This document shows, in pieces, positions 26,026 to 36,016 of a DNA stretch of 64,000 nucleotides (within the stretch, counting starts at the first letter, position 1; each line of letters begins with the position of its first letter). Location: NCBI RefSeq assembly GCF_000174355.1, contig NZ_ACIS01000003.1:1-64000 (forward strand), given 5' to 3'. A program made the position numbers and the translations under genes. Under the pieces are notes generated by a model. The model ran no database searches. It was given only the letters and a program-made list of their open reading frames with translations, and had not been told where the DNA came from. The DNA comes from Pseudogulbenkiania ferrooxidans 2002 (lineage in GTDB: Bacteria; Pseudomonadota; Gammaproteobacteria; Burkholderiales; Chromobacteriaceae).

Positions 26026-28380
26026 TCATTTCCAGCGTCTCAGCAGTAGCGAGTTGCTGACCACCGAGACCGAACTGGCCGCCATAGCCGCCCCGGCGAT
26101 CACCGGATTCAGCCAGCCCAGCGCGGCCAGTGGCACCCCTAAAACATTATAAACAAAAGCAAAAAACAGATTCTGCCGAATCTTGACCAGGGTGCGACGC
26201 GACAGGCGGATGGCGTCGGCGACGTGACGCATGTCGCCCTGGCGCAGCGTCACGTCGGCGGTTTCGATCGCCACGTCGGAGCCGGCCCCCATGGCGAAAC
26301 CGACGTCGGCCGCCGCCAGCGCCGGGGCGTCGTTGACGCCGTCGCCGACCATGCCGACCTTGTGCCCGGCGCGCTGCAACTCGGCCACCGCCGCGGCCTT
26401 GTCCTGCGGCTTCACCTCGGCACGGAACTCGGCGATGCCGGCGGCGGCGGCGATGCTCGCAGCGGTAGCCGCCTTGTCGCCGGTCAGCATCACCACCTTC
26501 ACCCCCAGGCGACGCAAGCGCTCGACGGCCTCGGCGGAACCGGGCCGCAGTTTGTCGGCGATCGCCAGGAGCCCCATCAAGGTGCCCTCGCGCCCCAGCG
26601 CGATCACCGTCTTGCCCTCGGCGTAGAACGCGCTGGCCGCCTCCGGCAGACTATCGACCAGCCAGTCCGGCACCCCAACCCGCAGACGGCCGTAACCTTC
26701 GATCTCGGCCTCCACCCCGCGGCCGACCTCTACCGAAAAATCCTGTACCGGCAGGCGCCTCAGCCCCTGCTCTTCGCCAAAATCCAGCACGGCACGCGCC
26801 AGCGGGTGTTCCGAGCCGGCCTCGATGCTCGCGGCCAGCTGCAGCAGGGTGTCGCGCGGCACCGTCAGGGGCAGCACGTCGGTCACCACCGGGCGGCCCT
26901 CGGTGAGGGTACCGGTCTTGTCCACCACCAGCGCCGTCAGCCGCCCCGCCGTCTCCAACGCGGTGGCGTTGCGGAACAGGATGCCGCGCCGCGCCCCGTT
27001 GCCGATGCCCACCATCACCGCGGTCGGCGTGGCCAGCCCCAGCGCGCACGGGCAGGCGATCACCAGCACGGCCACGGCGTGGATCAGCGCACGCGCCCAG
27101 TCACCGGTGAGCCAGCCGGTGACGAGCAGCGTGACCACGGCGATGGCCACCACCGCCGGCACGAACACGCCTGAGATGACGTCGGCGAGGCGCTGGATCG
27201 GCGCCTTCGAGCCTTGCGCCTCGCTCACCAGGCGCACGATGTCGGCGAGCTGGGTCTGGCTGCCGACCCCGGTGGCACGCACCGTGAGCATGCCGTCCTG
27301 GTTCTGGGTACCGGCGTACACGGCATCGCCGACCCCCTTGGTCACCGGCAGGCTCTCGCCGGTGAGCATGCTCTCGTCGACGGCGGCGTGCCCGGCGATC
27401 ACCTCGCCGTCCACGGCGATGCGCTCGCCGTGGCGCACCAGCAGCACGTCGCCCGGCTGCAGCAGCGTCACCGCCACCTCCTGGAGCTGGCCGTCGCGCT
27501 CGACGCGCGCCGTTTTCGGCGCCAGACGGATCAGTTCCTCGATCGCGCCCGAGGTTTTGCCCTTGGCGCGCGCTTCCAGCAGCTTGCCCAGCAACACCAG
27601 CGTGATCACCGCCGCGCCGGCCTCGAAATACACATGCTGGTCGTGCCAGCCCGCCAGCGTCACCACCGCCGACAGCAGGTAGGCCATGCTGGTGCCCAGC
27701 GCCACCAGCACGTCCATATTCGCCCCGCCGCCACGCAGGGCGTGCCAGCTGCCCTTGTAGAAGCGCCAGCCGGCGAGAAACTGCACCGGCGTCGCCAGCG
27801 CCAGTTGCACTCCGCGCGGCAGCATGCCGTGCGCGGCGCCGCCCAGCATCGTCACCATCTCCAGCAGCAAGGGGGCGGTCAGCAGCGCCGCCAGCCAGAA
27901 CCAGCGCCGCTCCTTGAGATAGGCCTGGCGATGCTTTTCGGCCAAGGTTTGGTCGCCAGCCGTGGCGCGCGGCGCCGCGCTGTAGCCCGCCTTGCGCACC
28001 GCGGCGATGATCGCGTCCTCTCCCACCGCCCCGGCAGGAAAATGCGCCACGGCAGTTTCAGTGGCGAAATTGACGCTGGCGTGCACGCCGGGCAGGCGGT
28101 TCAGGACTTTTTCGATGCGGCTGGCGCAGGCGGCGCAGGTCATGCCGCCGATATCCAGCTCCAGCCGCTCCTCGGGAACCGCATAGCCGCTCTGGCGGAT
28201 GCGCTCGATCAGCCGTTGCGGCGTCTGCTGCTGCGGGTCGAACTCGACCCGGGCGGTTTCACTGGCGAAGTTGACCTGCGCATCGACGCCATCGAGGCGA
28301 TTCAACACCTTCTCGATACGGTTGGCGCAGGCAGCGCAGGTCATGCCTTCGATCGGCAGGCTCAACTGGGTCCGGCTCAT
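26026..28380 (-). CDS. copA: Copper-exporting P1B-type ATPase
   Basis: A 784-residue Cu(I) exporter in the inner membrane. It has two N-terminal HMA domains, each with GMTCAAC (near residues 12 and 78), then the transmembrane CPC motif ([19 protein letters not shown]), the phosphorylation site DKTGTLTEG, and the hinge [13 protein letters not shown]. The last helices carry the [15 protein letters not shown] motif with the conserved Met and Ser ligands. The ATG at 28380 is chosen because GGAG sits 8 bases before it; an ATG four codons earlier lacks a site. A CsoR-like palindrome lies 31 bases upstream, so copper-responsive derepression is likely. Confidence 0.96.
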   Translation of the reverse strand: MSRTQLSLPIEGMTCAACANRIEKVLNRLDGVDAQVNFASETARVEFDPQQQTPQRLIERIRQSGYAVPEERLELDIGGMTCAACASRIEKVLNRLPGVHASVNFATETAVAHFPAGAVGEDAIIAAVRKAGYSAAPRATAGDQTLAEKHRQAYLKERRWFWLAALLTAPLLLEMVTMLGGAAHGMLPRGVQLALATPVQFLAGWRFYKGSWHALRGGGANMDVLVALGTSMAYLLSAVVTLAGWHDQHVYFEAGAAVITLVLLGKLLEARAKGKTSGAIEELIRLAPKTARVERDGQLQEVAVTLLQPGDVLLVRHGERIAVDGEVIAGHAAVDESMLTGESLPVTKGVGDAVYAGTQNQDGMLTVRATGVGSQTQLADIVRLVSEAQGSKAPIQRLADVISGVFVPAVVAIAVVTLLVTGWLTGDWARALIHAVAVLVIACPCALGLATPTAVMVGIGNGARRGILFRNATALETAGRLTALVVDKTGTLTEGRPVVTDVLPLTVPRDTLLQLAASIEAGSEHPLARAVLDFGEEQGLRRLPVQDFSVEVGRGVEAEIEGYGRLRVGVPDWLVDSLPEAASAFYAEGKTVIALGREGTLMGLLAIADKLRPGSAEAVERLRRLGVKVVMLTGDKAATAASIAAAAGIAEFRAEVKPQDKAAAVAELQRAGHKVGMVGDGVNDAPALAAADVGFAMGAGSDVAIETADVTLRQGDMRHVADAIRLSRRTLVKIRQNLFFAFVYNVLGVPLAALGWLNPVIAGAAMAASSVSVVSNSLLLRRWK

Positions 28381-28410
28381 CGCTCGCTCCATGAATGCGG
28401 TTTACCCATT

Positions 28411-28431
28411 ATATACCCCCACAGGGTATAT
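28411..28431 (-). promoter_or_regulatory. CsoR-like copper operator upstream of copA
   Basis: ATATACCC (28411-28418) and GGGTATAT (28424-28431) form an 8-bp inverted repeat around a 5-base centre rich in C. The tandem C/G runs flanked by TA match CsoR-type operators better than the MerR-type CueR site. No csoR gene is in the window. Confidence 0.55.
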
Positions 28432-28462
28432 GAAGGCAAGCGAAATTTACCGCCGCCACATG

Positions 28463-28486
28463 AAAAAAGCCCTGCACGGGCAGGGC
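28463..28486 (-). terminator. corA terminator
   Basis: On the minus strand GCCCTGC-CCGT-GCAGGGC is followed by six T, 25 bases after the corA stop. Confidence 0.85.
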
Positions 28487-28510
28487 CTTGGCGGCGGGGA
28501 CGGGCGCGCG

Positions 28511-29584
28511 TCACAACCACTTGCGGCGCCAGAACACGAAGTACAATCCCGCCCCCAGCACCAGCATCAGCCCCAGGATCAGGAAATAGCCGTAGTGCCA
28601 GTGCAACTCGGGCATGTAGTCGAAATTCATGCCATAGATGCCGACGATCAACGTCAGCGGCATGAAGATCATCGACAAGGCGGTCAGCACCCGCATCTGC
28701 AGGTTGAGGCGATTGGACTGGGTCGAGAGGTAAAGATCGAGCATGTCGCCCACCAGTTCGCGCGACATCTCCAGCGATTCGATCACGTGCACGGTATGGT
28801 CGTAGGCATCGCGCAGGTAGATCTGGGTTTCCGGCTGGAAAAAACCGTAATCGCCGCGCGCCAGCGAGGTGAGCACCTCGCGTACCGGCAGGATGGAACG
28901 ACGCAGTCGGAGGCAATCGTGCTTCAGGCGCTGGATGCGGCGCAGGATGCTGGCATCGCGGCCGACCAGCAGCTGGCTGTCAGTCTGCTCGACGTACTCG
29001 GTGAATTGGGTGAGCACGCCGAAATAGTCGTCGACCACCGCGTCGAGCAGCGAGTAGGCCAGGTAGTCGGCGCCGCGCGAACGGATCAGGCCGCGCGCCG
29101 TGCGAAGACGCTCGCGCACCGACTCGAACACGCCAAGCGGACGCGACTGGAAGCTCAGCACGAAGTGGCGCCCGACCACCAGGTAAATCTGGTCGTGCTT
29201 GAGCCGGCCATTGCCCTCGCCGGGAAACTGGAACACCCGGCTGGCGATGAACAGGTAATCGCCGTAATCCTCGACCTTGGGGCGCTGGCGGGCGTTGAGG
29301 ATGTCTTCCAGCACCAGCGGATGCAGCCCGAAACGCTCGCCGATGGCGCGCATCACTTCGGGATCGTGCAGACCGTAGACGTTGAGCCACAGCACCGGCT
29401 CGCCAGGCCGGTAGGCGAGTCCCTCTTGCAGCGAGGCGAAGGTGGTCTCGCGCAACGCCGAAGGACCGTACTCCATCAGGGTGATGCGGGGCTGGTCCAG
29501 CGCGGGCTCGCCCACCGCCAGCAGCGTGCCCGGCGCCTCGCCCAGCGTGGGTAGCTTGCCCTTCAGCCGTTCATAGCGCTTCAT
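28511..29584 (-). CDS. corA: Magnesium/cobalt transporter CorA family
   Basis: A 357-residue channel subunit. The long cytoplasmic funnel (about 290 residues) is followed by two C-terminal membrane helices. The first helix ends in the universal YGMNF selectivity motif (GIYGMNFDYMPE). The second ends in a basic tail (FWRRKWL). It works as a pentamer for Mg2+ uptake. The start overlaps the ppx stop (ATGA), so it is the second gene of ppx-corA. The Mg2+-polyphosphate link is physiologically sensible but inferred. Confidence 0.93.
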   Translation of the reverse strand: MKRYERLKGKLPTLGEAPGTLLAVGEPALDQPRITLMEYGPSALRETTFASLQEGLAYRPGEPVLWLNVYGLHDPEVMRAIGERFGLHPLVLEDILNARQRPKVEDYGDYLFIASRVFQFPGEGNGRLKHDQIYLVVGRHFVLSFQSRPLGVFESVRERLRTARGLIRSRGADYLAYSLLDAVVDDYFGVLTQFTEYVEQTDSQLLVGRDASILRRIQRLKHDCLRLRRSILPVREVLTSLARGDYGFFQPETQIYLRDAYDHTVHVIESLEMSRELVGDMLDLYLSTQSNRLNLQMRVLTALSMIFMPLTLIVGIYGMNFDYMPELHWHYGYFLILGLMLVLGAGLYFVFWRRKWL

Positions 29585-31080
29585 GCGCGCACGATATCAA
29601 GGGTGAAGCCGACGTTGTCCCACTGCTTCACCTCCTGCTTGAAGGCGCTGGCGGTGAGCGGATTGGCGACGAGCCAGGCCTTGTCCAGGGTCAGTTCGAA
29701 GCCGCGAGAGGTCTGGCGCAGCTCCAACACGTCGGGCAAAACGACATCGTTGCGGCTGCGGTAGAACAACACCGCCAGCCGCAGCGCCACCATCGCCTGC
29801 CAGTGGCCGGGCTCGGACAACAGCGACATCATCTTGCCCATGTCGCCACGCTGCCCCAGCACGATACTGGCCAACGTCGCCTGTTCGCGCTTGGAGAAGC
29901 CCGGCATGTCGGCGTTCTGCAGGATGTAGGCGGAGTGCTTGTGGTAGGCGGTATGCGCGATGGTGAGGCCGATTTCGTGCAGGCGCGCGGCCCATTGCAG
30001 ACGCTTGAGGGTATCCGGGTCGCATTCGACACCGCACAGCATGCCGCACAGCCGTTCCGCCAACGCCGTCACGCGTTGCGACTGCGCCAGATCGACGTGA
30101 TAGCGGCGCTTGAACTGGGCTACCGTGGTGTCGCGCATGTCCTTCTCCCGATGACGGCCCAGCAAGTCGTAGAGCACGCCATCGCGCAAGGCGCCTTCGG
30201 CGACGATCATCTTGTCGATCAGCAGCTCTTCAAAGATGGCGATCATGATCGCCAGCCCGCCGGCGATCACCGGCACCCGGTCGGCCTTGAGACCGTTCAG
30301 GTTGACGTATTTGAGGTTGCCGAAGCGGATCAGTTCCGCCTTGAGCCGCTCCATCCCCGACAGCGTGATGTCGTCGGCGGAGTAATCGTTGATCTCCAGT
30401 GCATCGCGCAGCGCGCGGGCGGTGCCGGAGGTCCCTACCGCCAGCTGCCACTCTTCCGGGCGGTACTCGTGGACGATGCGCTGCACCTCGGCGCGCGCCG
30501 CCATGATGGCGTCCTGGAAATTGCTGCGATTGAGCTTGCCGTCGGCAAAGAAGCGCCGGCTGTAGCTGACGCAGCCCAGCGGCAGGCTTTCGGTCACCAG
30601 CGCGCGGAACTGGCTACCGATGATGAATTCGGTGGAACCGCCGCCGATGTCGACCACGAGGCGGCGCTCCTTGGTGGCGGGCAGCGAATGGGCGGCACCG
30701 AGGTAGATCAGGCGCGCTTCCTCACGCCCGGCGATGATCTCGATCGGGAAACCCAGCAAGGTCTCGGCGCGCGCGATGAAAGCGGGAGCATTTTTGGCCA
30801 CGCGCAGGGTATTGGTGCCGACCACGCGCACCTGCTTGGGCCCCAGCCCGCGCAGGCGCTCGCCAAAGCGGGCGAGGCAAGCCAGGGCGCGCTCCTGGGT
30901 ATCCTCGTCGAGGGTCTTGTCGTCGCACAGGCCGGCGCCGAGGCGCACCGTATCCTTGAGGGTATCGAGGGTGTAGAGCTGATCTTCCACCACGCGGGAG
31001 ACCTGCAGACGGAAACTGTTGGACCCCAGATCGACCGTGGCGAGCACATCATGGGGGGGCGTTGGACTGGTCAAGATCAC
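29581..31080 (-). CDS. ppx: Exopolyphosphatase (Ppx/GppA family)
   Basis: A 499-residue ASKHA-fold phosphatase that trims inorganic polyphosphate. The N-terminal nucleotide-binding motifs are ATVDLGSNSFRLQVSR and RRLVVDIGGGSTEFIIG with the catalytic Glu region between them. The C-terminal HD-like domain starts near ALAERLCGML and includes RLHEIGLTIAHTAYHKHSAYI. Length is that of Ppx. It is the first gene of ppx-corA and lies beside phoU on the same strand, with a terminator between. Both genes belong to phosphate homeostasis. Confidence 0.93.
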   Translation of the reverse strand: MILTSPTPPHDVLATVDLGSNSFRLQVSRVVEDQLYTLDTLKDTVRLGAGLCDDKTLDEDTQERALACLARFGERLRGLGPKQVRVVGTNTLRVAKNAPAFIARAETLLGFPIEIIAGREEARLIYLGAAHSLPATKERRLVVDIGGGSTEFIIGSQFRALVTESLPLGCVSYSRRFFADGKLNRSNFQDAIMAARAEVQRIVHEYRPEEWQLAVGTSGTARALRDALEINDYSADDITLSGMERLKAELIRFGNLKYVNLNGLKADRVPVIAGGLAIMIAIFEELLIDKMIVAEGALRDGVLYDLLGRHREKDMRDTTVAQFKRRYHVDLAQSQRVTALAERLCGMLCGVECDPDTLKRLQWAARLHEIGLTIAHTAYHKHSAYILQNADMPGFSKREQATLASIVLGQRGDMGKMMSLLSEPGHWQAMVALRLAVLFYRSRNDVVLPDVLELRQTSRGFELTLDKAWLVANPLTASAFKQEVKQWDNVGFTLDIVRA

Positions 31081-31107
31081 CCCTTTTGTTCTTGGGTTGG
31101 ATATGAA

Positions 31108-31137
31108 AATGGCGGTAACACGAATGTTACCGCCATT
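31108..31137 (-). terminator. phoU terminator
   Basis: AATGGCGGTAACA-CGAA-TGTTACCGCCATT is a perfect 13-bp stem, followed by TTTC on the minus strand, between phoU and ppx. Confidence 0.85.
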
Positions 31138-31159
31138 GTCGCTGCAACGTCACGGCGTG

Positions 31160-31864
31160 TCAGCCCGCTTGCGTCTCGCGCTTGATCTCTTCCAGAGAGG
31201 TATGGCGGATATCCTTGCCCTTGACCAGGTAGACCACGTACTCGGAAATGTTCTTGGCGTGGTCGCCGATGCGCTCGATCGCCTTGGCGATGAACAGCGT
31301 GTCGATCGACATGCTGATGGTGCGCGGGTCTTCCATCATGAAGGTGATGAGCTGGCGCAGTTCGGCCGAGAATTCCTCGTCGAGGATCAGATCTTCCTGG
31401 GCCAGTTCCAGCGCCGCGGTGGCGTCGAGACGGGCGAAGGCATCCAGCGCGCGGCGCAGCATGGCCAGTGCCACGTCGGCCATCTTGCGCACCTCGCGGA
31501 AGCGCGGCAGCTGGTAACGCTCCGACTGGTGGATGATCTTGCCCTGGCGGGCGATCTTCTGCGCTTCGTCGCCGATGCGCTCCAGGTCGGTAATGGTCTT
31601 GATCACGGTGATCACCATGCGCAAATCGCTGGCCGCCGGCTGGCGGCGCGCGATGATGTGCTGGCAATCGTCGTCGATGGCGACCTCGAGCGAGTTCACC
31701 AGCGCATCGTCGGCCACCACCTTGTCGAGCCGCTCGATGTCGGCCGCCATCAAGGCATCGACGGCGGACTGGATTTGTTGTTCGACCAGCCCCCCCATCT
31801 GCAGCACGCGGGTGCGGATGGTTTCCAGTTCCAGGTCAAACTGCTTGGACGTATGTTCAGCCAT
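31160..31864 (-). CDS. phoU: Phosphate uptake regulator PhoU
   Basis: A 234-residue all-helical protein with the two-fold PhoU repeat. Each half has its metal-binding segment: TDLERIGDEAQKIAR near residue 90 and KAIERIGDHAKNISEYVVYL near residue 200. PhoU links the Pst importer to PhoR and limits phosphate uptake. Here it is not next to pst genes but close to ppx. I found no convincing Pho box in the 65 bases upstream. Confidence 0.95.
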   Translation of the reverse strand: MAEHTSKQFDLELETIRTRVLQMGGLVEQQIQSAVDALMAADIERLDKVVADDALVNSLEVAIDDDCQHIIARRQPAASDLRMVITVIKTITDLERIGDEAQKIARQGKIIHQSERYQLPRFREVRKMADVALAMLRRALDAFARLDATAALELAQEDLILDEEFSAELRQLITFMMEDPRTISMSIDTLFIAKAIERIGDHAKNISEYVVYLVKGKDIRHTSLEEIKRETQAG

Positions 31865-31929
31865 GACTCTCTCGTACGAATAGCGGTAACGCTACAGGAT
31901 AAGCGCGTGGTGTGACACGGGGATGACAA

Positions 31930-32589
31930 TCAGCGCAGAACCTCGATCCCGCTCTGGCGGCCGAGGATCAGCACGTCGGCACGGCGGCGAGCAAACAGGC
32001 CGCAAGTGACCACGCCGGCGATCTGGTTGATGGTCTCCTCGAGTTCCACCGGCTTGGAGATGTGCAGACGGTATACGTCGAGGATGATGTTGCCGTTGTC
32101 GGTGACGAAATGCTCGCGCAGCTCCGGGTGGCCGCCCAGCTTGACCAGTTCACGCGCCACGTAGCTGCGCGCCATCGGCACCACTTCCACCGGCAGCGGA
32201 AAGCCGCCCAGCACGTCGACGTACTTGGTTTCGTCGGCGATGCAGATGAATTCGTTGGCCACCGCGCCGACGATCTTCTCACGCGTCAGCGCGCCGCCAC
32301 CACCCTTGATCATGTGCAGGTAGTGGTTCACTTCGTCGGCGCCGTCGATGTACACCGGGACCTCGTCCACGGTGTTGAGGTCGTATACCGGAATGTGGTG
32401 GGCCTTGAGCCGCTCGGTGGAGGCCTCGGAACTGGAGACGGCTCCCTTGATACGCCCCTTGATGGTCGCCAGTTCTTCGATGAACAGGTTGACGGTGCTG
32501 CCGGTGCCGACACCGACGATGCAGTTGTCGGGGACGAATTCCAGCGCCTTCTGGGCGACGGCAAGTTTGAGCTGGTTCTGGGTAAGCAT
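31930..32589 (-). CDS. rpiA: Ribose-5-phosphate isomerase A
   Basis: A 219-residue enzyme of the pentose phosphate pathway. Standard motifs are [38 protein letters not shown] (catalytic Asp), [14 protein letters not shown] and the C-terminal [14 protein letters not shown]. Length is normal. It stands alone between phoU and ispF on the same strand. Confidence 0.97.
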   Translation of the reverse strand: MLTQNQLKLAVAQKALEFVPDNCIVGVGTGSTVNLFIEELATIKGRIKGAVSSSEASTERLKAHHIPVYDLNTVDEVPVYIDGADEVNHYLHMIKGGGGALTREKIVGAVANEFICIADETKYVDVLGGFPLPVEVVPMARSYVARELVKLGGHPELREHFVTDNGNIILDVYRLHISKPVELEETINQIAGVVTCGLFARRRADVLILGRQSGIEVLR

Positions 32590-32675
32590 CGTGGCCTCCT
32601 CGGTCTTCTATGTAATGGTCCTGTCCTAATTATCCCATATGGGGCAGGAATTGTCGGACAAATTGCCAACCGGCA

Positions 32676-33152
32676 TCACGCCGGCATCAAGAGGCAAACG
32701 GCCTGCGCCTCGATGGCCTCGCCGCGCCCCAGATAGCCCAGTTTTTCGTTGGTCTTGCCCTTGACGTTGACGGCGGTGACGGCCAGGCCAAGATCGCTGG
32801 CGATGGCGGCGCACATGGCGTCGATGTGCGGAGCGAGCTTGGGACGCTGAGCGATCAGGGTGGCGTCGACGTTGACCACCTGCCAGCCCGCCGCGCGCAC
32901 CCGCGCCATGGCCTCGCGCAACAGCACGCGGCTGTCCGCTCCCTTGAAGCGTAGATCGGTATCGGGGAAATGGCGACCGATGTCGCCCAGTGCCGCCGCC
33001 CCGAGAATCGCGTCGGTAATGGCATGCAGCAGGGCATCAGCATCGGAATGGCCGAGCAGCCCCTTGTCATGGGGGATGGTGACCCCACCGAGAATCAGCG
33101 GTCGCCCTTCCACCAGTTGGTGAACGTCATAACCCTGTCCAATGCGAAACAT
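32676..33152 (-). CDS. ispF: 2-C-methyl-D-erythritol 2,4-cyclodiphosphate synthase
   Basis: A 158-residue trimeric zinc enzyme of the MEP isoprenoid pathway. Metal ligands are in GYDVHQL (Asp8, His10) and in [25 protein letters not shown] and KGKTNEKLG complete the fold. It works next after IspD and IspE. Its partner ispD lies upstream on the same strand, but the usual tight junction is replaced here by 200 bases holding a repeat element. Confidence 0.97.
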   Translation of the reverse strand: MFRIGQGYDVHQLVEGRPLILGGVTIPHDKGLLGHSDADALLHAITDAILGAAALGDIGRHFPDTDLRFKGADSRVLLREAMARVRAAGWQVVNVDATLIAQRPKLAPHIDAMCAAIASDLGLAVTAVNVKGKTNEKLGYLGRGEAIEAQAVCLLMPA

Positions 33153-33174
33153 ATCTGTACATTATCCTTTTCGT

Positions 33175-33306
33175 GTAGGGCCCATTTCCCGCAGGCGGGC
33201 TCAAGCAGCTTGAGTGACGCCGGAGCACAGGCGCCGAAATGGTCACGGTGTCCATGAGGATCGTGACGGAATGCATCTCTTCCCGAGAGGCGCCCGCGCC
33301 GGGCCT
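33175..33306 (+). repeat. Palindromic intergenic element, copy B (diverged)
   Basis: The core at 33208-33270 matches copy A: both have TTGAGTG, CCGGAGCACAGG, then a short TGGTC-ACGGT-GTCCA hairpin followed by TGAGGAT. The terminal repeats are weak here (GGGCCC near 33178 against CGCCGGGCC near 33297). It separates ispD from ispF. Confidence 0.5.
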
Positions 33307-33352
33307 CCAGCGCACACGCGGCGAAAGCAGCGCCGCTTGATGAGATCGGCGC

Positions 33353-34039
33353 TCAGCCGCGCCGGGTGGCGAGCAAGGCCTTGGCCAACGCCAGGTCGCG
33401 CGGCCAGGTGACCTTGAAATTTTGCGCCTCGCCTTCCACCAGCCGGGGCTGCAGGCCGAGCTGCTCGATGGCCGAGGCTTCGTCGGTAATGATGTCGACC
33501 GGCCCCTTGGCCAGCGCTTCGGCCAAGCGACCCGCGCGGAACATCTGTGGCGTCTGCGCCAGCCACAGCCGTTCGCGCGGCACCGTGGCGCTGACGCGCT
33601 GCTCGGCATTGGCGCGTTTGACGGTATCGGCGACCGGCAGCGCCAGCAGACCGCCCACGGCGTCGTCGCCCAGGGTGGCGATCAGGCGCTCCACCGCCGC
33701 CACGCTGAGGCAGCAGCGCGCCGCATCGTGCACCAGCACCCAGTCGTCGTCCGCCGCGGCTAGCGCCGCGAGGCCGTTCTGCACGCTCTCGGCGCGGCTG
33801 GCGCCACCGACACGATGCACCTCAAGCTTGGCAATGTCGTCCCAGCGATAGCTGTCGAACCACTCGTCGCCAGGCGAGATCACCAGCGCCACGCGCTCGA
33901 TGGCCGGCACCGCGGCCAGCGTCGCCAGGGTGTGCCACATCAGCGGCTTGCCGTCGAGTTGCAGGTATTGCTTGGGGCTGGGCGCGCCAAAGCGCGAGCC
34001 GGAGCCGGCGGCCGGTACCAGTGCGAGATAGCGGCTCAT
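33353..34039 (-). CDS. ispD: 2-C-methyl-D-erythritol 4-phosphate cytidylyltransferase
   Basis: A 228-residue nucleotidyltransferase of the MEP pathway. The CTP loop is LVPAAGSGSRFGAPSPKQYL, with VLVHDAARC, PVADTVKR and the C-terminal TDEASAIEQLG. The start at ATG 34037-34039 overlaps the dnaQ stop by four bases (ATGA). The upstream in-frame extension has no family support. Confidence 0.96.
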   Translation of the reverse strand: MSRYLALVPAAGSGSRFGAPSPKQYLQLDGKPLMWHTLATLAAVPAIERVALVISPGDEWFDSYRWDDIAKLEVHRVGGASRAESVQNGLAALAAADDDWVLVHDAARCCLSVAAVERLIATLGDDAVGGLLALPVADTVKRANAEQRVSATVPRERLWLAQTPQMFRAGRLAEALAKGPVDIITDEASAIEQLGLQPRLVEGEAQNFKVTWPRDLALAKALLATRRG

Positions 34040-34764
34040 GCCTGCGGCTCCACGACGGGCGGCGATTCCAGGCTGCGCCACAGGCAGGTGCCCTTGACCG
34101 CCTTGTCGAGGTCGTCGAGATAGGTCGCGTGTGCGGCCAGCTCCTCGGCGTTGGGGCGGAGGATCTTGATCGGCTTGCGCTCGAACTCGAGCGCCCCCAG
34201 ATCGGCGCCGCCGCCGACATCGAGATCAATGTCCATCACCAGACTGTTCTGGCCGCGCGTCATCCACAGATAGACTTCGCCCAGCAGTTCGCAGTCGATC
34301 AGGGCGCCGTGCAGGGTGCGGTTGGAGCGGTCGATCTCGAAGCGGTCGCACAGCGCATCGAGGCTGTTGCGCTTGCCGGGAAACTGGTCGCGCGCCATCA
34401 CCAGGGTATCGATAACGCTGGCGCATAGCGTGGAAACGCGCTCGATGCCGATGCGGTCGAACTCGGCGTTGAGGAAGCCGACGTCGAACGGCGCGTTGTG
34501 GATGATCAGTTCGGCGTCGCGCAGGAAGTCGGCGATCTCGGGGCCGACCGCGGCAAAGCGCGGCTTGTCGGCCAGGAAGTCGAGCGAGATGCCGTGCACG
34601 CGTTCGGCATCGGGGTCGATATCGCGCTCGGGATGGATATAGAGGTGCAGCGAGCGCCCGGTCAGCTTGCGATTCACCATCTCCAGCCCGGCGAATTCGA
34701 TGATGCGGTGGCCCTGCGACGGTTCGAGGCCGGTGGTTTCGGTATCGAGGATGATCTGTCTCAT
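34036..34764 (-). CDS. dnaQ: DNA polymerase III epsilon subunit (3'-5' proofreading exonuclease)
   Basis: A 242-residue DEDDh exonuclease. ExoI is ILDTETTGLEPSQGHRIIEF, ExoII is IIHNAPFDVGFLNAEF, and ExoIII is HGALIDCELLGEVYL with the catalytic His. The C-terminal 50 residues after the exonuclease domain bind the alpha subunit. rnhA lies upstream on the same strand, the common rnhA-dnaQ order, with 52 bases between them holding an uptake-like motif copy (34796). It is coupled to ispD downstream. Confidence 0.96.
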   Translation of the reverse strand: MRQIILDTETTGLEPSQGHRIIEFAGLEMVNRKLTGRSLHLYIHPERDIDPDAERVHGISLDFLADKPRFAAVGPEIADFLRDAELIIHNAPFDVGFLNAEFDRIGIERVSTLCASVIDTLVMARDQFPGKRNSLDALCDRFEIDRSNRTLHGALIDCELLGEVYLWMTRGQNSLVMDIDLDVGGGADLGALEFERKPIKILRPNAEELAAHATYLDDLDKAVKGTCLWRSLESPPVVEPQA

Positions 34765-34816
34765 GATGCTCTGTGCTGCGTGGCCGACGTTTGAAGGTTG
34801 GCCGAAAAGATTAGGT

Positions 34817-35260
34817 TCAGGCGCTCAATGTCTCGACGCCACGGTTGGCGAGCTGGTCGGCGCGTTCGTTGAACTCGTGACCGGCGTGCCCTTTGACCCA
34901 GTGCCAGCTGATCTGATGTCCAGCCTGCAGCGCGTCAAGCTTCTGCCACAGGTCGGCGTTTTTGACCGGCTCCTTGGCCGCGGTTTTCCAGCCGCGCTTC
35001 TTCCAGCCGTGAATCCACTCGGAAATGCCCTTCTGCACGTACTGCGAGTCGGTGTACACCGCCACCTTGCAGGGGCGCTTGAGCTGCGCCAGGCCTTCGA
35101 TCACGGCAGTCAGCTCCATGCGGTTGTTGGTGGTGCCCTGCTCGCCGCCGAACAGTTCCTTCTCGCGCCCCTTGAAGCGCAACAGCACTCCCCAGCCGCC
35201 GGGGCCGGGATTGCCCTTGCAGGCGCCATCGGGGTAGATCTCGACTATGTCTTGGGTCAT
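34817..35260 (-). CDS. rnhA: Ribonuclease HI
   Basis: A 147-residue enzyme that cuts RNA in RNA-DNA hybrids. The catalytic carboxylates are in [30 protein letters not shown] and [11 protein letters not shown], and the last Asp is in [11 protein letters not shown]. The basic protrusion [15 protein letters not shown] is present. The start overlaps the methyltransferase stop by four bases. Confidence 0.97.
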   Translation of the reverse strand: MTQDIVEIYPDGACKGNPGPGGWGVLLRFKGREKELFGGEQGTTNNRMELTAVIEGLAQLKRPCKVAVYTDSQYVQKGISEWIHGWKKRGWKTAAKEPVKNADLWQKLDALQAGHQISWHWVKGHAGHEFNERADQLANRGVETLSA

Positions 35261-35997
35261 ACGCTTTCTTTAGTGTGATGGCCGGCGGAGTGGCGATGGT
35301 CGTTGCCCCCCGCCACTGCCAGGCCTTTCGCGGCCTTGGCCGGTTTCCATTGCGGCATGATCAGGCGCATACCGCGCTGCCGCTTGATCGCCTGGATGCC
35401 GTACACCCCGGCCGCCAGCGGCCACCAGCGATCGCCGGCCTTCTCCATGAAGCGGAAGCGCTCGAGCCAGTCGGCCCGCGCGAACGGCGGACAATAGCCC
35501 ATGAAGCTGCCGCCTTCCGGTTCCAGATCCAGCAGCGTCAGCCAGTCCTTGATCCGCACCAGCGACAGGAACTGGGCGTTCCACGGCACCTGCTGCCGCC
35601 CCTCTATCAAGCGGCGCACGCCCCACAGCGATACCGGGTTGAAGCCGGTCAGCACCACCCGCCCCTCCGGCATCAGCACGCGCTCGGCCTCGCGCAATAC
35701 CTGATGGGGATGGATGCTAAAATCCAGGATGTGGGGTAAAACCACGAGATCCAGGCTGCGGCTCTCGAACGGCAACTGCTCGGGCAGACAACGCACGTCG
35801 GCGCCAGGTTCCTGACCGGCCCGGCACTTCCAGGGAATACGGTTGGCGGCGAGGAAGTCCAGCTGCGGCAGACCCACCTGCACCGCGCGAAAACCGAAGG
35901 CATCAGCCACGGTGCGGTCGTAGAACGCCTGCTCTCTGGTAAGCAGATACTGTCCCAGCTCGCTAGAGGTGAGCCAGTGGCCAAATGATTCCATCAT
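35257..35997 (-). CDS. SAM-dependent class I methyltransferase
   Basis: About 246 residues. The core is [39 protein letters not shown], the post-motif I to III region of a small-molecule or tRNA-type methyltransferase. Motif I itself is atypical, with no GxGxG ([15 protein letters not shown]). This arrangement is known for the conserved methyltransferase encoded between gloB and rnhA in proteobacteria. The substrate is unknown to me. The ATG at 35997 ([15 protein letters not shown]) is preferred because an earlier in-frame start would run into the divergent gloB leader. It is coupled to rnhA (ATGA). Confidence 0.8.
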   Translation of the reverse strand: MMESFGHWLTSSELGQYLLTREQAFYDRTVADAFGFRAVQVGLPQLDFLAANRIPWKCRAGQEPGADVRCLPEQLPFESRSLDLVVLPHILDFSIHPHQVLREAERVLMPEGRVVLTGFNPVSLWGVRRLIEGRQQVPWNAQFLSLVRIKDWLTLLDLEPEGGSFMGYCPPFARADWLERFRFMEKAGDRWWPLAAGVYGIQAIKRQRGMRLIMPQWKPAKAAKGLAVAGGNDHRHSAGHHTKESV

Positions 35998-36016
35998 CGA
36001 AGGACGACCTCTACTC

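Noticed and set aside
31865-31929. Pho box upstream of phoU
   Set aside because: Only fragments such as TGTCACA are present; no paired CTGTCAT repeats.
32626-32675. A sigma-70 promoter between ispF and rpiA reading toward ispF or rpiA
   Set aside because: Candidate boxes have wrong spacing (about 21 bases).
21486-33275. Small proteins on the minus strand of repeat copies A and B (similar reading around VLRKHS and VLRRHS)
   Set aside because: Copies C and D break the frame, so the similarity follows from nucleotide structure, not coding.
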